Assembly: GCA_030694835.1 (NCBI GenBank)
Contig: JAUYUF010000070.1
Location: 1-21,535 of the forward strand
From: Flavobacteriaceae bacterium
GTDB taxonomy: Bacteria; Bacteroidota; Bacteroidia; Flavobacteriales; Flavobacteriaceae
Direction of reading: 5' to 3'
DNA: 21,535 nucleotides
The translations under genes were made by a program, and so were the position numbers. Positions 20,325 through 21,535 of the stretch are shown one piece after another. The notes beneath the pieces are model-generated. The model worked only from the letters and a program-made list of their open reading frames with translations, did not search any database and was not told the DNA's origin. The stretch's first letter is position 1, and each line of letters starts with the position of its first letter.

Positions 20325-21535
20325 ATGAGCGACTTTATTAAACATGAATGTGGAATAGCTTTAGTACGATTATTAAAACCACTATCTTTTTATAAAGAAA
20401 AATACGGTTCCTATTTTTATGGAATTGACAAAATGTATTTATTGATGGAAAAACAACACAATAGAGGTCAAGATGGAGCTGGAATTGCAAGTGTTAAAAT
20501 AAATGTAGAACCTGGAACAAGGTATATTGATAGAGCTCGATCTAATGAACAAAATTCAATTCAAGATGTTTTTAAACAAGTTAATGATCAAATAAAATTT
20601 TCAATGCGAGGTGTTGATGCTAATGATGAAATAGCACTTCAAAAAGAAGTTCCTTTTATGGGCAATTTATATTTAGGTCATGTCCGTTATGGTACTTTTG
20701 GAAGTAACAGCATAGAAAGCGTTCATCCATTTATTAAACAAAGTAATTGGATGCATAAAAACTTGATAGTTGCAGGAAATTTTAATCTTACAAATACAAA
20801 ACAACTCTTCAATGATTTGGTTGAAATTGGTCAACATCCCAAAGAAATGACTGACACTGTTACGGTAATGGAAAAGATAGGTCATTATTTAGATGATGAA
20901 GTTTCAGAAATTTACCAGCGATTAAAATTAGAAGGAGTTTCAAAAAAAGACTCTTCTCGATTGATTGAAAAAGAACTCAATATCCAAAAAATATTACAAC
21001 GTTCAGCTAAAAACTGGGACGGAGGTTATGCAATGGCGGGTTTATTAGGTCATGGTGATGCTTTTGTTTTAAGAGATCCTGCCGGAATTAGACCCGTATT
21101 TTATTATCATGATGATGAAGTTGTGGTGGTAGCATCTGAGCGTCCAGTAATTCAGACAGTTTTTAATGTAAAAACAGAGGAAGTTAAAGAGTTAGAACAC
21201 GGAAGCGCTTTAATCGTCAAAAAAGATGGAAAAATTTCAGTAGAAAACGTCTTAGAACAACTCCCTAAAAAATCATGTTCATTTGAGCGTATTTATTTTT
21301 CTAGAGGAAGTGATGAATCCATTTATCAAGAGCGAAAATTATTAGGAAAATACGTATTCCCGCAGATATTAGAAAACATCAATTATGATATAGAAAACAC
21401 CGTTTTCTCGTATATTCCTAATACAGCAGAAATATCTTTTTACGGAATCATTGCCGCCGCCGATGAATATTTGAATAAATCGAAAATTGAAGCAATCTAC
21501 AAACAAGGTCGTAAAATTAAAGAAGAAAAATTACA
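20325..21535 (+). CDS. Amidophosphoribosyltransferase-like protein, N-terminal part (runs off right edge)
   Basis: The first 403 codons are visible. A class II glutamine amidotransferase domain starts MSDFIKHECGIAL, with Cys9 as the nucleophile that becomes N-terminal after removal of a short propeptide. Glutaminase motifs: QHNRGQDGAGIA (44-55), GHVRYGTFGS (118-127, glutamine-binding R121), GNFNLTN (151-157), DPAGIRPVFYY (251-261) and SERPVI. It should release ammonia to form 5-phosphoribosylamine in purine synthesis, but the PRPP-binding loop is beyond the window. Segments at about 57-108 and 190-235 look longer than in E. coli PurF, suggesting the long Bacteroidota form. The usual NGN oxyanion motif appears as NFN (152-154). 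It could be a paralogue of the main PurF. Confidence 0.85.
   Translation, partial: MSDFIKHECGIALVRLLKPLSFYKEKYGSYFYGIDKMYLLMEKQHNRGQDGAGIASVKINVEPGTRYIDRARSNEQNSIQDVFKQVNDQIKFSMRGVDANDEIALQKEVPFMGNLYLGHVRYGTFGSNSIESVHPFIKQSNWMHKNLIVAGNFNLTNTKQLFNDLVEIGQHPKEMTDTVTVMEKIGHYLDDEVSEIYQRLKLEGVSKKDSSRLIEKELNIQKILQRSAKNWDGGYAMAGLLGHGDAFVLRDPAGIRPVFYYHDDEVVVVASERPVIQTVFNVKTEEVKELEHGSALIVKKDGKISVENVLEQLPKKSCSFERIYFSRGSDESIYQERKLLGKYVFPQILENINYDIENTVFSYIPNTAEISFYGIIAAADEYLNKSKIEAIYKQGRKIKEEKL

Noticed and set aside
1..21535. Mobile elements, CRISPR arrays, toxin-antitoxin or phage-defence genes
   Set aside because: No transposase, integrase, cas gene, spaced direct-repeat array, or recognisable toxin or defence domain was found in any frame read.

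Overview
The window looks like chromosomal DNA from a Bacteroidota of the Flavobacteriaceae, most likely Flavobacterium or a close relative. The DNA is strongly AT-rich. Two outer-membrane TonB-dependent receptors carry N-terminal carboxypeptidase-regulatory-like domains. There are DUF5689, DUF3078 and DUF2480 family proteins, lipoproteins with acidic residues after the lipid cysteine, and several promoter candidates of the Bacteroidota type (TAnnTTTG at -7, TTG at -33). I see no phage, insertion sequence, CRISPR array, tRNA or rRNA.

Layout. At the left edge is the 5' end of aspS (minus strand), then an intergenic palindromic repeat, then rsmI and a D-cysteine desulfhydrase-type PLP enzyme in one short operon. 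A divergent thiol/peroxide pair follows: an AhpD-like CxxC protein (minus) and an OsmC/Ohr protein (plus). Next is recJ. A probable nuclease-linked uptake locus covers 4874-10217: an exported endonuclease/exonuclease/phosphatase-fold enzyme (minus), a 913-residue TonB receptor and a DUF5689 lipoprotein (both plus). hflX follows.

The second accessory block covers 11639-16670: a beta-helix-like surface lipoprotein, a 925-residue TonB receptor (both minus) and a divergent PhoB/OmpR-type response regulator. The promoter regions of the lipoprotein and of the receptor/regulator pair each carry the same tandem site, TTAAGT-N5-TTAAGT, with the 11-bp period typical of OmpR/PhoB-family operators. I read this as a small regulon in which the regulator controls itself, the receptor and the lipoprotein. 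By analogy with PhoB/PhoP the signal may be phosphate, but the sequence does not prove that. No histidine kinase follows the regulator inside the window.

The right third holds the end of a SUF iron-sulfur cluster group on the minus strand (sufE, a SufT/MIP18-like factor, DUF2480, DUF3078), then a PfkB-family sugar kinase and the first 403 codons of an amidophosphoribosyltransferase-like glutaminase that runs off the right edge. Gene ends are often marked by strong hairpin terminators, several of them bidirectional. No gene-free stretch exceeds 300 bases; the longest, 139-353 and 18556-18781, each hold a palindromic repeat.
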